Shown here: one piece after another, positions 31,560-40,843 of the stretch
How positions within the stretch are numbered: position 1 is the first letter of the stretch
How the letters are laid out: each line of letters opens with the position of its first letter
NCBI GenBank assembly: GCA_051657745.1
Contig: JBOFLG010000117.1
Span: 1-64,000 of the forward strand
Direction: 5' to 3'
DNA length: 64,000 nucleotides
Source: JBOFLG01 sp051657745
Lineage (GTDB): Bacteria; Actinomycetota; Actinomycetes; Actinomycetales; Dermatophilaceae
Translations under genes and position numbers: made by a program
The notes under the pieces: model-generated
Told to the model about the DNA's origin: nothing
Seen by the model: only the letters and a program-made list of their open reading frames with translations
Database searches by the model: none

Positions 31560-33911
31560 ATGACGCCTGCCCTTCACCCCCTGCCCTCGCACGTGACACC
31601 ACGATTCCGGATGGTCGCCGGTGTCGTCGCCGTGTCGACAAGTATCTCGGCGCTCCTCGTCGCCGCCAGTCCCGCCGCTGCTGCTGCCGGGACTGAGTTG
31701 ATCACCAACGGCACCTTCGCCGACGGCCTCACCGGATGGAACGCATACCCCGCGCCATCTGTCGTTGATGGCCGCGGATGCGTTGACGTGCCGGCCGGTA
31801 CGGCTCCCTATGGGGCGGCGATCGAACAGTCCATCCCGATGCGGGAGGGCGAAACGTACGCGTTCTCCGCGAGCATCCTCAGCGACCCCGCGACATCCGG
31901 CACCGTGCGAATCGCCATCCAGGGTGGGGAGGACATCAACTACGCGGAGTTCATGCCCGCGCGGAAGGTACCTCTCACCCCGGCCCCGCAAACCATCGAG
32001 GCCACCTTCACCGCGGACCGCGACTACCCGGCGGCCCGGCTGACCTTCCAGCAGGACGTCACCACCGATGTCGCGTACCGGTTGTGCCTGGATGACGTCA
32101 CGGTCACCGACGGCGCCGAACCGGAGCCTTACCAGCCCGAGACCCACTCCGCCGTACGCGTCAACCAGGCGGGCTACCTCCCGGGCGCTCCCAAACAGGC
32201 GACCGTGATGACCGACGCCGAGAAGCCGCAGACGTTCGTCGTCCGAGACGGCCGCGGTGTGGTGGTGCGGCGCGGCTCAACCCGCCCGGCTGGCGTGGAG
32301 GACAGCGTCGGACGCGCAGTGCACGTCATCACCTTCTCGGATGTGCGCCGGCCCGGGACGGGCTACACGATCTCGGTTGGCGATCAGACCAGTTACCCGT
32401 TCGAGATCTCCCGCGACGTCTACGACCAACTACGCACAGACAGCAAGACCTTCTTCTACACCAACCGCAGTGGCATTGCGATCGACGACGCCCTGGCTCC
32501 CGGGTATGGGCGTGCCGCTGGCCACATCGGCGTCGCTCCGAACCAGGGCGACACCGCGGTGCCGTGCCAGGACCTCGACGACCCCTCGCAGAAGTTGTAC
32601 GACGAACCGTGGACCTGCGAGGGAACTCGGGATGTCAGCGGCGGCTGGTACGACGCCGGGGACCACGGGAAGTACGTCGTGAACGGCGGGATCTCGGTCG
32701 CCCAGTTGATGATGGAGTACGAGCGCACCCACACCGGAGTTGCGCGCCGAGTCGGGTACGCCGACGGAACCCTGTCCATCCCCGAGGCCGGAAACGGGAC
32801 GCCCGACCTGCTTGACGAGATCCGCTGGCAACTCGACTGGCTGCTCCGGATGCAGGTACCCGACGGCCAGAAGTACGCCGGGATGGCGAACCACAAAGTC
32901 GCGGACGTGGATTGGACCCCAGTGCCGCTGATGCCCGCTGCCGACTCACAGCGTCGGGTGCTCTACCGACCCTCGACCGCAGCGACCCTCAACCTGGCCG
33001 CAGCCGCAGCACAAGGCGCCCGACTGTTCCGGTCGGTCGACCCCAGGTACTCCCGAAGGCTCGCCGCCGCCGCGCGCAGTGCCTACGGCGCCGCCAAGGC
33101 CACCCCCGACCTGCTCGCGCCGGCGCCGGATGCGACGATCGACGCCAACCCCGGCAGCGGCCCGTATGACGACGACGACGTGAGCGACGAATTCTACTGG
33201 GCCGCAGCCGAGCTCTACCTCACGACTGGTGACAGCCGCTATGAGCGCGCCGTGCTGACCTCGCCCGTGCACTATGCCGACGTCTTCACGGACGGCTTCT
33301 GGTGGAAGGAAGTCGCCGCCCTGGGGCGCCTCAACCTCGCCACCGTGAAGAGCACTCTCCTGGGCCGCAACTACGTGCGGCACTCGGTGGTGCGCGCGGC
33401 TGACCAGTTTCTCGCCGTGCAGCGCCGCGAACCCTTCGGGCAGCCGTACGCGCCAGCCGACGGCGATTGGGCGTGGGGCTCGAACTCGGCAATGCTCAAC
33501 AACCTCCAGGTGATCGGTACCGCGTACGACCTCACCGGGCGGCAGAAGTACGCCAACGGGGTGACCTCGGGCATGGACTACCTGTTGGGTCGCAACGCCC
33601 TCGACCTGTCCTACGTCACTGGGTGGGGTGACCGGTTCTCGCGCAACCAGCACCACCGCTGGTACGCGAAGTCGCTGGACTCGCAGCTTCCGGAGCCACC
33701 GATCGGCACTCTCGCCGGCGGGCCGAACTCCACCGCCACCGACACCGAGGACCCGGTGGCTGCTGCGCTCCTGCCGGGCTGCGTCGCCCAGTTCTGCTAC
33801 GTGGACCAAATCGGCTCATGGTCGACGAATGAGATCACGATCAACTGGAACGCTTCGCTGTCGTGGGTGTCTGGATTCCTCGCGGACCGGCGTGCACCCT
33901 CCGACACATGA
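31560..33911 (+). CDS. secreted family 9 glycoside hydrolase (endoglucanase-type)
   Basis: This 783-residue secreted enzyme starts at ATG 31560 behind GAGGAAG. A signal peptide (VAGVVAVSTSISALLVAAS to PAAAAA) is followed by a CBM4/9-type module (about 37-180, starting ELITNGTFADGLTGWN), an N-terminal Ig-like CelD domain (about 190-275, VRVNQAGYLPGAPKQA) and the GH9 (alpha/alpha)6 barrel. The barrel has the catalytic base region GGWYDAGDHGKYVVNG (D365, D368), NQHHRWYAKSLD and the acid in SWSTNEITINWNASLSWV (E758). GH9 enzymes cut beta-1,4-glucans by inversion. No other polysaccharide genes are nearby. Confidence 0.93.
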   Translation: MTPALHPLPSHVTPRFRMVAGVVAVSTSISALLVAASPAAAAAGTELITNGTFADGLTGWNAYPAPSVVDGRGCVDVPAGTAPYGAAIEQSIPMREGETYAFSASILSDPATSGTVRIAIQGGEDINYAEFMPARKVPLTPAPQTIEATFTADRDYPAARLTFQQDVTTDVAYRLCLDDVTVTDGAEPEPYQPETHSAVRVNQAGYLPGAPKQATVMTDAEKPQTFVVRDGRGVVVRRGSTRPAGVEDSVGRAVHVITFSDVRRPGTGYTISVGDQTSYPFEISRDVYDQLRTDSKTFFYTNRSGIAIDDALAPGYGRAAGHIGVAPNQGDTAVPCQDLDDPSQKLYDEPWTCEGTRDVSGGWYDAGDHGKYVVNGGISVAQLMMEYERTHTGVARRVGYADGTLSIPEAGNGTPDLLDEIRWQLDWLLRMQVPDGQKYAGMANHKVADVDWTPVPLMPAADSQRRVLYRPSTAATLNLAAAAAQGARLFRSVDPRYSRRLAAAARSAYGAAKATPDLLAPAPDATIDANPGSGPYDDDDVSDEFYWAAAELYLTTGDSRYERAVLTSPVHYADVFTDGFWWKEVAALGRLNLATVKSTLLGRNYVRHSVVRAADQFLAVQRREPFGQPYAPADGDWAWGSNSAMLNNLQVIGTAYDLTGRQKYANGVTSGMDYLLGRNALDLSYVTGWGDRFSRNQHHRWYAKSLDSQLPEPPIGTLAGGPNSTATDTEDPVAAALLPGCVAQFCYVDQIGSWSTNEITINWNASLSWVSGFLADRRAPSDT

Positions 33912-34285
33912 CGCGACGTGGACGGCGCCTCGCTGCAGACTGGCGCCTCGTCGATTCAGGCGTCATGTTCGGTGTCACTCAGGGAACTCGCACCGCTGTC
34001 CACCCGGGAGAGGATCGCCAGTCACATCCGCCGGGCGATGGATGACCGGGCCGTGAGCTCCGGTGGTCGCACGTTCATGCGGGCTTGACCTCACGTGGAA
34101 CGGAGGCGAACTCGTCACCTCGACGACGGCGCCATCCGCACGTCCCTCCAGGACGGCGGCACAGCCACTCCCCGTGCCGAACCTCTCGGCGCGTCAGGCG
34201 CCGCCATCGGGGTCGGCGGGAGCATTGGCACGGTGCTCCCGGCTCACTGAGGAAAGCCGGGCCCACCGGTGCCTGAGCAGCGTGC
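33912..34285. other. gene-poor interval after the cellulase
   Basis: Only short unsupported reading frames are present; none has a ribosome site and composition that convince. No clear terminator hairpin with a T-tract was seen after the cellulase. Confidence 0.5.
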
Positions 34286-34486
34286 CTACGCTGCTCTCAC
34301 CGCGGCCGACACGGGGTCGGCCTCGGCGCGAATCGGGGTGATCTCGGCGGCGTGCCGACCGACGTGGGTCGAGCCTCGGCCGATCGACAGCAAGGCGACG
34401 TCGCGGAGCATCCAGCGCACCATGCCGCCCGCCTTGGCATGGCGGGCGCGCCGCAAGGTCGACATCTCGATGGAACTGCTCATCAT
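34286..34486 (-). CDS. small basic protein of 66 residues
   Basis: ATGATG at 34486-34481 follows an excellent GGAAGGAGG ribosome site, the best non-housekeeping one in this stretch. The product is basic (SIEMSTLRRARHAKAGGMVR, then RHAAEITPIRAEADPVSAAV), with no membrane segment or known domain. The strength of the ribosome site is the main support; the reading frame itself is too short for codon statistics to help by eye. Confidence 0.45.
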   Translation of the reverse strand: MMSSSIEMSTLRRARHAKAGGMVRWMLRDVALLSIGRGSTHVGRHAAEITPIRAEADPVSAAVRAA

Positions 34487-34700
34487 CGAACCTCCTTCCG
34501 GGCTTTACGCCCTCCCCTGCGGCCGCACCCTGCGGTAGGCACAGCGTGGCGGATACCCCTCCCCGGCTTCCGCAGTTCGGATGAACGCTGAACTAGTCAT
34601 TACCTTTCGCTGACCTGACCTTGACGCTGCGAGCGACCGCTGGTCAGGAACGCCGCGACGACGCCGAGCGTCTCGACGGCAGTTCCGACCCCGCCGTCGC

Positions 34701-35522
34701 TCACCGACCTGGCCGGATGACGACCACCGTGTCAGCCACCTTGTCGTGGAGCGCCTGACGCTTCGGGTCCCACAACAGCCACGCCGGGTCGAGGACGCTG
34801 ACCAGCGTTCCAAGGAACCCGACGATGGGTACCAGGCCGACGACCGTGGCCGCCACCGAGATGGCCTGCCGCCGAGCCGCGGTGGAGACCGAGAGCGGGC
34901 CAGGGGCGGCGAGACGCCGCACCTGGGTGCCGAGTGCCATCTTGCCCGGAGTGGCACCGCGCCAGACCAGGAAGACAACCTCGTAGAGCACCGCCACCAC
35001 CAGTCCGATCACGGTGATCGGAAGAACGGCCTCGCTGGCTGCGGTGGCGAACACCGTCTGGTCCGGTGGCGTAACTCCGCGCTCGGCGGCCTCCACCGTG
35101 GCGCTGACGGAGCGGCCGACGACCGATACAAACTCCTGGACAAAGGGCCAGCCGACGACCACGGTCAGCACACCGGTCAGCAGCGAGTCGAGCACGCGGG
35201 CGAACAACCGGCGCCACCATTCGGCGAGGACGGCGCCATCGGGAAGCACATCCCGCCGGGTCTCCCAGGGAGATCCGGCGGGCCCGGACGGGGCCACACC
35301 TGGCGGCTGCCGCCACGGCGTCGAGCCGTCGTGGCCGACCGAGTCACGGTGGCCGGGGGGCGTGCTCGGCGGAGCCACGACTCGCCCGATCGTCGACTGC
35401 TCCGCCGTCGGCGAACGTCGCGGTGCGGTGTGCGCAGTCCAGATCACCCCGTCGAAGTACCGCAGCACCGAGGAGTCGTCCGGGTCGTCGTACCAGCCAG
35501 GGCCGGTGAGCTGGGTTGTCAT
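34701..35522 (-). CDS. DUF2510/RDD family membrane protein
   Basis: A 273-residue protein. Residues 8-35 are a DUF2510 motif (GPGWYDDPDDSSVLRYFDGV IWT), followed by a Pro-rich linker and an RDD domain from about 100, with ARVLDSLLTGVLTVVVGWPF, ITVIGLVVAVLYEVVFLVW and GATPGKMALGTQVRRL. RDD proteins have three membrane helices with conserved Arg/Asp pairs and unknown, possibly transport, function. The last segment RQALHDKVADTVVVI is the conserved end of the family. Confidence 0.88.
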   Translation of the reverse strand: MTTQLTGPGWYDDPDDSSVLRYFDGVIWTAHTAPRRSPTAEQSTIGRVVAPPSTPPGHRDSVGHDGSTPWRQPPGVAPSGPAGSPWETRRDVLPDGAVLAEWWRRLFARVLDSLLTGVLTVVVGWPFVQEFVSVVGRSVSATVEAAERGVTPPDQTVFATAASEAVLPITVIGLVVAVLYEVVFLVWRGATPGKMALGTQVRRLAAPGPLSVSTAARRQAISVAATVVGLVPIVGFLGTLVSVLDPAWLLWDPKRQALHDKVADTVVVIRPGR

Positions 35523-35624
35523 ATGCGCATCGTGTCACGCACGCCGCTGGTCGCGGCCAGCGCTACGACCTGGTCGGTGGGACCCGCGGGGTCGCAACGG
35601 TAACGACCCGACGGCGAACCGCAG

Positions 35625-37409
35625 TCAGCGCCGACCGACAAACCAGCTGCGGATCCGGTCGATCCGGTCGGTCACCTGCTCGCCGGTGGCGGCAGCCAAC
35701 TCCGGGCCACCGCAGGCCCGACGGAGGTCCAGGTGGATCGTGGCATGTGCCGCACCCGTCTTGGCGGCGTACGCCGCGACCAGGGTGTTGAGCTCTTTGC
35801 GCTGTGCCGCGAGCGCGCGGTGCATCGACACCTCCGGCGCGCGGGATGCCGTCGTGCCGTCGCGACCGCGGCCGGTCGCGCTCCCGGCGTCGCGCGCCTG
35901 GCGGGCCTGCCGCTCCCGGAGCAGGTGGGCGACCTGGTCGGGCTCGAGCAGGCCGGGCAAGCCGAGGTAGTCCTGTTCCTCCGCCGAGCCGACCTCAGCG
36001 TGCAGCCCGAACTGCTGGGCGTCGAAGAGCACGTGGTCGAAGTGGGCATCGGACTCCAGGGCCTCGAACGCGGCATCCTCGGGCCCGAGCGCTGCCTCCG
36101 CTCGGTTGGCCTCGCGCAGCATCCCCTCTTCCTCCGCCCAGATCGACGGCTCGTCATCCTCGGTCGACGCCCGGCCGAGCGCGTGGTCGCGCTCCTCTTC
36201 CATCGCCGCCGCATGGGCCAGGATGACGGGAACGCTCGGCAGGAACACCGAGGCCACCTCACCCCGCCGACGGACCCGCACAAAACGACCGACGGCCTGG
36301 GCAAAGAACAATGGCGTCGAGGTGGAGGTCGCGTAGACCCCCACGCACAGCCGCGGCACATCGACGCCCTCGGACACCATCCGCACCGCGACCATCCATC
36401 TCGAGTCCCCCGCGGCGAACTCCTCGATGCGGGAGCTGGCCCCGGCGTCATCCGAGAGCACCACGGTGGGCTCAGAACCGGTGATCGACCGCAGGATTCG
36501 GGCGTAGGCGCGTGCCGCGGTCTTGTTCGAGGCGATGACCAACGCGCCGGCATCCGGCACGTGGTGCCGCATCTCGGACAGTCGGGTGTCAGCGGCGGCC
36601 AGCACTGCGGGCACCCATTCGCCCGCCGGGTCCAGGGCGGTGCGCCAGGCGTGCGCGGTCTGATCCTTGGTGAGCGGCTCGCCGAGGCTCGCAGCCACCT
36701 CATCACCCGCCTTGGTGCGCCACCGCATCGCCCCCCCGTAGGCCAGGAACATCACCGGCCGCACCACACCGTCACGGAGTGCGGCCGCGTAGCCGTAACT
36801 GGAATCAGAAGCGGAACGCAGGATGCCGTCCGCACCCATTTCATAGCGAACGAACGGGATCGGGGTGGTGTCCGAACGGAACGGGGTGCCGGTGAGGGCA
36901 AGGCGGCGGCTGGCTGGCGTGAACGCCTCACGGATGCCGTCACCCCACGACCGCGCGTCGCCGCCATGATGCACCTCGTCAAGGACGACGAGGGTCGACA
37001 TCGCCTCGGTTCGGCGCCGGTGCAGTTCAGGGTTCGCGGCGACCTGTGCGTAGGTGAGTGCCACTCCCCGGTACTCCTCGCTCTGCACACCCTGGCTGTT
37101 AGAGAACGCCGGGTTGAGCTGGATGCCGACCCGGGCTGCGGCATCCGCCCACTGGGTTTTGAGGTGCTCGGTCGGTGCCACCACGGTGAGCGCCTGCACG
37201 ACGCCGCGGTCAAGCAGCTCGGTGGCAACGCGCAGCGCGTAGGTCGTCTTGCCGGCGCCCGGCGTCGCGACCGCCAGGAAGTCGCGCGCGTCGCACTCGA
37301 GATAGCGGTCGAGCGACTCCTGCTGCCAGGCGCGGAGCTTGGCGGCAGTCCCCCACGCGGCGCGTTCGGGGTACGCAGGGGGCAGGTGTCCAGCGGCAGA
37401 GGTACTCAT
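35625..37409 (-). CDS. DEAD/DEAH-type SF2 helicase (restriction-helicase/XPB-like)
   Basis: A 594-residue superfamily 2 ATPase: motif I VATPGAGKTTYAL, motif II TLVVLDEVHHGGDARSW (DEVH), motif III LALTGTPFRSDTTPI, and motif VI FFAQAVGRFVRVRRRG. The last 200 residues are acidic and helical, with an actinobacterial tail (SMHRALAAQRKELNTLVAAY, ACGGPELAAATGEQVTDR). The family is widespread as a stand-alone helicase in actinobacteria, and no methylase or nuclease is adjacent, so it is not part of a restriction system here. Confidence 0.9.
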   Translation of the reverse strand: MSTSAAGHLPPAYPERAAWGTAAKLRAWQQESLDRYLECDARDFLAVATPGAGKTTYALRVATELLDRGVVQALTVVAPTEHLKTQWADAAARVGIQLNPAFSNSQGVQSEEYRGVALTYAQVAANPELHRRRTEAMSTLVVLDEVHHGGDARSWGDGIREAFTPASRRLALTGTPFRSDTTPIPFVRYEMGADGILRSASDSSYGYAAALRDGVVRPVMFLAYGGAMRWRTKAGDEVAASLGEPLTKDQTAHAWRTALDPAGEWVPAVLAAADTRLSEMRHHVPDAGALVIASNKTAARAYARILRSITGSEPTVVLSDDAGASSRIEEFAAGDSRWMVAVRMVSEGVDVPRLCVGVYATSTSTPLFFAQAVGRFVRVRRRGEVASVFLPSVPVILAHAAAMEEERDHALGRASTEDDEPSIWAEEEGMLREANRAEAALGPEDAAFEALESDAHFDHVLFDAQQFGLHAEVGSAEEQDYLGLPGLLEPDQVAHLLRERQARQARDAGSATGRGRDGTTASRAPEVSMHRALAAQRKELNTLVAAYAAKTGAAHATIHLDLRRACGGPELAAATGEQVTDRIDRIRSWFVGRR

Positions 37410-37576
37410 AGGCGGCCGCCACCTTAACCGCCATCACGGTGGGTCGCGGCAGCCGGTCAGTGCTGACGCCCAGCGCGCCGGTGCGCAGCCGCACCGCTCG
37501 GCACGATCTCGGTCACCCCGATGGCGCACCCGTACCGACGTCCGACCGCCCGGCCGCCGTCCGACCAGCGCTGGTA

Positions 37577-37626
37577 ACTTCTCGCCGCCGTCCTCGGCCT
37601 CTACTTCTCGCCGCCGTCCTCGGCCT
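37577..37626. repeat. 26-bp tandem duplication at the end of the DUF3039 gene
   Basis: The 24-bp sequence beginning ACTTCTCGCCGCCGTCCTCG occurs at 37577-37600 and 37603-37626. The second copy is the 3' end of the DUF3039 coding region (KAEDGGEK); the first lies beyond the stop. Confidence 0.8.
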
Positions 37627-37912
37627 TGCGCAGCCCGGTGATGATCTCCTTGCAGGTCGGGCACACCGGGAAACGTTTCGGGTCACGACCAGGAACCCAG
37701 ACCTTGCCGCACAGCGCCGTGACCGGCTCCCCGCTGAGCGCGCTCTCAAGGATCTTCTCCTTGCGCACGTAGTGGGAGAAACGCTCGTGATCGCCCGGCT
37801 CGGCGACCTGCGGAAGGGTCTCAGTCCGCTCCAGGACGGCGGTCTGCGTCTTCGGGCCACCGGGTGCGTGCGGGGCGTCCGGGGCGTCCGGGGTCGGGTG
37901 CGGCTCGCTCAT
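37601..37912 (-). CDS. DUF3039 protein
   Basis: A 103-residue protein of the actinobacterial DUF3039 family. The core is GDHERFSHYVRKEKILES, GEPVTALCGKVWVPGRDP and FPVCPTCKEIITGL, with a Cys (LCGK) and a CPTC pair able to bind one zinc. It is often found beside the SF2 helicase, as here (191 bp downstream of it). Function is unknown. The N-terminal 35 residues are low-complexity. Confidence 0.9.
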   Translation of the reverse strand: MSEPHPTPDAPDAPHAPGGPKTQTAVLERTETLPQVAEPGDHERFSHYVRKEKILESALSGEPVTALCGKVWVPGRDPKRFPVCPTCKEIITGLRKAEDGGEK

Positions 37913-38045
37913 GCCACCGATGCTACGCCGGGCACCCTCGTTCGGCCGAGGCCCGCTCCTCGCGCCACCGCGGGGCCAGCGCCAGGCCGGCGTACCTTCT
38001 GGCGAGCCCCTCTTCGGCGACTATGCACCCGCCCAGGGGCGCTGG

Positions 38046-38606
38046 TCAGTTGAGAGCGGGGTCGCTGGGGTACCAGGCAACCCAACGCAGCGGTGCGGGC
38101 TGACGGTTCAGCACCCGCCGCCACAAGCCATCAGGCTCCTCGGTGAAGGCGTCCCCGCTCTCGACATCGACGACGTACCAGGAGCCGGTGGTGATCTCCG
38201 CGTCGAGCTGACCGGGTGACCAGCCCGCGTAGCCGGCGAAGATTCGCAGCCCGGAGAGCACATCGGCGACGAGCAGTGGCGGGGTGTCGAGATCGACGAG
38301 GGCCACCGAACCGAACAGCCGCTTCACTCCGCGAGGTTCCGGCGAGTCGCCTGGCACGGCGACCAAGCCCAGGGCCGAATCCGGCTGCACCGGGCCACCC
38401 TGGAACACCCTCGCCGGCCGACTCGCATGCTCCTCCCACCCGGGCAACACCGCATCAATGGTGGCGTCGATCGGCCGGTTCAGCACGACGCCCTGGGCGC
38501 CCTCGTCGTCGTGGTGCAGCATGAGGACCACACTGCGCCGGAACAGGCCGCCACCGACCTGCGGGGTCGCGACGAGCAGCCGACCGGTGGTGTGGGAGCT
38601 ACTCAC
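38046..38606 (-). CDS. YqgE/AlgH family protein
   Basis: A 186-residue UPF0301 protein: TGRLLVATPQVGGGLFRRSV, VLMLHHDDEGAQGVVLNRPI, RVFQGGPVQPDSALGLV and RIFAGYAGWSPGQLDAEI match the family along its length. Its role is unresolved. GTG 38606 overlaps the DEAD-box helicase stop by GTGA, so the two are coupled. Confidence 0.92.
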   Translation of the reverse strand: MSSSHTTGRLLVATPQVGGGLFRRSVVLMLHHDDEGAQGVVLNRPIDATIDAVLPGWEEHASRPARVFQGGPVQPDSALGLVAVPGDSPEPRGVKRLFGSVALVDLDTPPLLVADVLSGLRIFAGYAGWSPGQLDAEITTGSWYVVDVESGDAFTEEPDGLWRRVLNRQPAPLRWVAWYPSDPALN

Positions 38607-40843
38607 TCCCCTATTCTGCCCCGGCTCTCACCAGCGCCACGAGCGCGATGACCGTGCGCCGAGCCGTGCCGTGAGCCAGACGGGCGCCGCGGCTGACCGG
38701 GCCGACCTGGCCGTCGGCCGTCTCGGCGTCGACCCGCACCAGAACCGCCCTCGAGCACCGGGCGCCACACGTCATCCGGCACGGGGGTGCCGCTCGGGGC
38801 GACCCCTCCGATCGCCGCAACCGTGGCGTCGCCGGGGGCCACCGTGACTGTCTCGGCGTCGGCGCCGGCCGCCTCGGCCAGCCCGGCGACCATCTTGCGC
38901 TGGTGGGGCAGCGCCAACATGATTACCGCGCCCCGCTCGCCAGCGCGAGCGGTGCGGCCGGCGCGGTGCAGGTAGTCCTTGTGATCCTTGGGTGGGTCGA
39001 CCTGAACGACCAGGCCGATGTCGTCGACGTGGATGCCGCGCGCCGCGACGTCCGTGGCGACCAGCACCGACATCCGGCCATCGCGGAACGCACCGAGAAC
39101 TCGGTTGCGCACGCCCTGCGACAGCCCACCGTGCAAGGCCGCCGCAAAGACACCACGCTCACGAAGCTCGCGGGCGATGCGGTCGGAGCCGAGTTGGGTG
39201 CGAGCAAAGACCACGACCCGGCCGGGTCGACCGGCGAGCTCAGCAGTCAGCGCCTTCTTGTCGTGCGGCGCGACCAGCCATACGTGGTGGCTCATCGTGG
39301 TCACCGCGGCCTGGGCCTCGTCGGTCGAGTGCGTCACCGGGTCCACGAGGTACCGCTCGACGAGGTTGTCGACGCCACGGTCGAGGGTCGCCGAGAAGAG
39401 CAACCGCTGACCTCCCGGAGGGAGTGCGTCGAGGATCGCGGTGACCTCGGGGAGGAAGCCCATGTCGGCCATATGGTCAGCCTCGTCGAGCACTGCCACC
39501 TCAACCGCGCCGAGCTCGACCGCGCCACGCTCCATCAGGTCGGTAAGCCGGCCAGGTGTGGCGACGAGCAGGTCCACCCCGCGGCGTAGCGCACTGACCT
39601 GCGGCTCGTACGACAACCCACCGGCCACCAGGCGATGACGCAGCCCGAGGACATGCACGTACGGCTGCAGCGCGTCGCTCACCTGCATCGCCAACTCGCG
39701 CGTCGGCACCAGGACGAGGGCACGAGGCTGCCGTGGCTCTGGGCGACCACGGTCGGCCAACCGAGCGAGCGTGGGCAGCCCGAACGCGAGCGTCTTTCCC
39801 GAGCCAGTGCGACCACGACCGAGCACGTCGCGACCGGCGAGCGTGTCGGGGATGGTGGCAGCCTGGATCGGGAACGGCTCGACGATGCCGTCGCGAGCCA
39901 ACCGCTCGACCAGGCGCTCAGGCAGGCCGACCGCGGCGAACCCGTTGTCGGCGGTGACCTCACGTGGACCACCGCCGGATGAGGTGTACGTCGTCCAGGT
40001 GTCAGCCTCGGCGCGGTGCGCCTCGGCCTGCTCGAAGGCCGCCGCCCCGGAGTCGACGCCGCGGGAACTACGGTCGCCAGACCGACGCTCACCGAACCGC
40101 TGCTGGTCCGGACGATCCGTGCCGCCCCGGCTGCGGGGTGCGTCATCCCGCCTGGGCCGACCATCGAACCGACGCTCACCGAACCGCTGCTGGTCCGGAC
40201 GATCCGTGCCGCCCCGGCTGCGGGGTGCGTCATCCCGCCTGGGCCGACCATCGAACCGACGCTCACCGAACTCGCCTCCACCCGAACGGTGTTCGCCGAG
40301 CCTGCGATCACCACCGCGCCGCACGACAGGGTCACTGACCTGGCCGGGCGAGCGCGAGCCGTCGGCCCGTCGATCAGCGTGACGACCCTCATGACGGTCG
40401 CGGCGCACGGGGTCGGCAACCCGAGGGCCGCGGTCGCGGACCGGCTGATCGCCGCGCTCGCGCCGGGGCCGCTCGTCGTGGGGTCGATGCGCCTGCCACT
40501 CGTCGCGCCGGGGCCGGCCACGCTCGTCGCGCCGTTGGCCGCCACGGTCGTCCGTCGCGGCCCGGGCGCCGCCACGTTCCGAAGCGTCAGCTGAGAATCG
40601 TCGAGCCGAGCCGTCGGCACGGCGTGGATCGTTTCGGTCCCAGCGAGGCGACCGTTCGCTCCGCGGACGGGTAGCTGTGTGGTCGCTGGCGCGTCCCGAC
40701 GGGCTCATCGAGCGGGACGAGGTGGCGGCTGTTCGCGGCCCGTCGGGCTGGCCACGATGCGGCTTCTTGGGGGCTTTGCGGGCCTCTGACTTTTGGGCAG
40801 TGGTCCATCGGGCCTTTTTGGCCCCGGGTGCCTTCTTTGGCAC
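38603..40843 (-). CDS. DEAD-box ATP-dependent RNA helicase with long disordered N terminus
   Basis: This 746-residue protein starts at GTG 40843 behind AGGAGAAGACC. Residues 1-250 are Arg/Asp/Gly/Ser-rich and disordered, with a 29-residue unit (FGERRFDGRPRRDDAPRSRG...) present twice in tandem. The helicase core follows, with Q motif PFPIQAATIPDTLAGRD, motif I GRGRTGSGKTLAFGLP, PTRELAMQ, DEADHMADMG (DEAD), SAT, LVATDVAARGIHVDD and HRAGRTARAGERG. It resembles the RhlE/CshA type involved in ribosome assembly and cold or stress RNA handling. The C-terminal tail is also basic. It is coupled to yqgE. Confidence 0.93.
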   Translation of the reverse strand: MPKKAPGAKKARWTTAQKSEARKAPKKPHRGQPDGPRTAATSSRSMSPSGRASDHTATRPRSERSPRWDRNDPRRADGSARRFSADASERGGARAATDDRGGQRRDERGRPRRDEWQAHRPHDERPRRERGDQPVRDRGPRVADPVRRDRHEGRHADRRADGSRSPGQVSDPVVRRGGDRRLGEHRSGGGEFGERRFDGRPRRDDAPRSRGGTDRPDQQRFGERRFDGRPRRDDAPRSRGGTDRPDQQRFGERRSGDRSSRGVDSGAAAFEQAEAHRAEADTWTTYTSSGGGPREVTADNGFAAVGLPERLVERLARDGIVEPFPIQAATIPDTLAGRDVLGRGRTGSGKTLAFGLPTLARLADRGRPEPRQPRALVLVPTRELAMQVSDALQPYVHVLGLRHRLVAGGLSYEPQVSALRRGVDLLVATPGRLTDLMERGAVELGAVEVAVLDEADHMADMGFLPEVTAILDALPPGGQRLLFSATLDRGVDNLVERYLVDPVTHSTDEAQAAVTTMSHHVWLVAPHDKKALTAELAGRPGRVVVFARTQLGSDRIARELRERGVFAAALHGGLSQGVRNRVLGAFRDGRMSVLVATDVAARGIHVDDIGLVVQVDPPKDHKDYLHRAGRTARAGERGAVIMLALPHQRKMVAGLAEAAGADAETVTVAPGDATVAAIGGVAPSGTPVPDDVWRPVLEGGSGAGRRRDGRRPGRPGQPRRPSGSRHGSAHGHRARGAGESRGRIGE
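40084..40257. repeat. perfect 87-bp tandem duplication inside the DEAD-box helicase gene
   Basis: Two identical 87-bp units (40084-40170, 40171-40257) sit in frame, giving two exact copies of a 29-residue Arg/Asp-rich unit. A shorter, diverged third start follows at 40258. Identity at synonymous positions points to a recent duplication. Confidence 0.92.

Noticed and set aside
34075..34266. Small Cys/Arg-rich frame downstream of the 66-residue gene
   Set aside because: No ribosome site, and its composition is that of random GC-rich frames.
35625..37912. Restriction or phage-defence system built around the SF2 helicase
   Set aside because: No nuclease or methylase is adjacent, and helicase plus DUF3039 is an ordinary actinobacterial neighbourhood.
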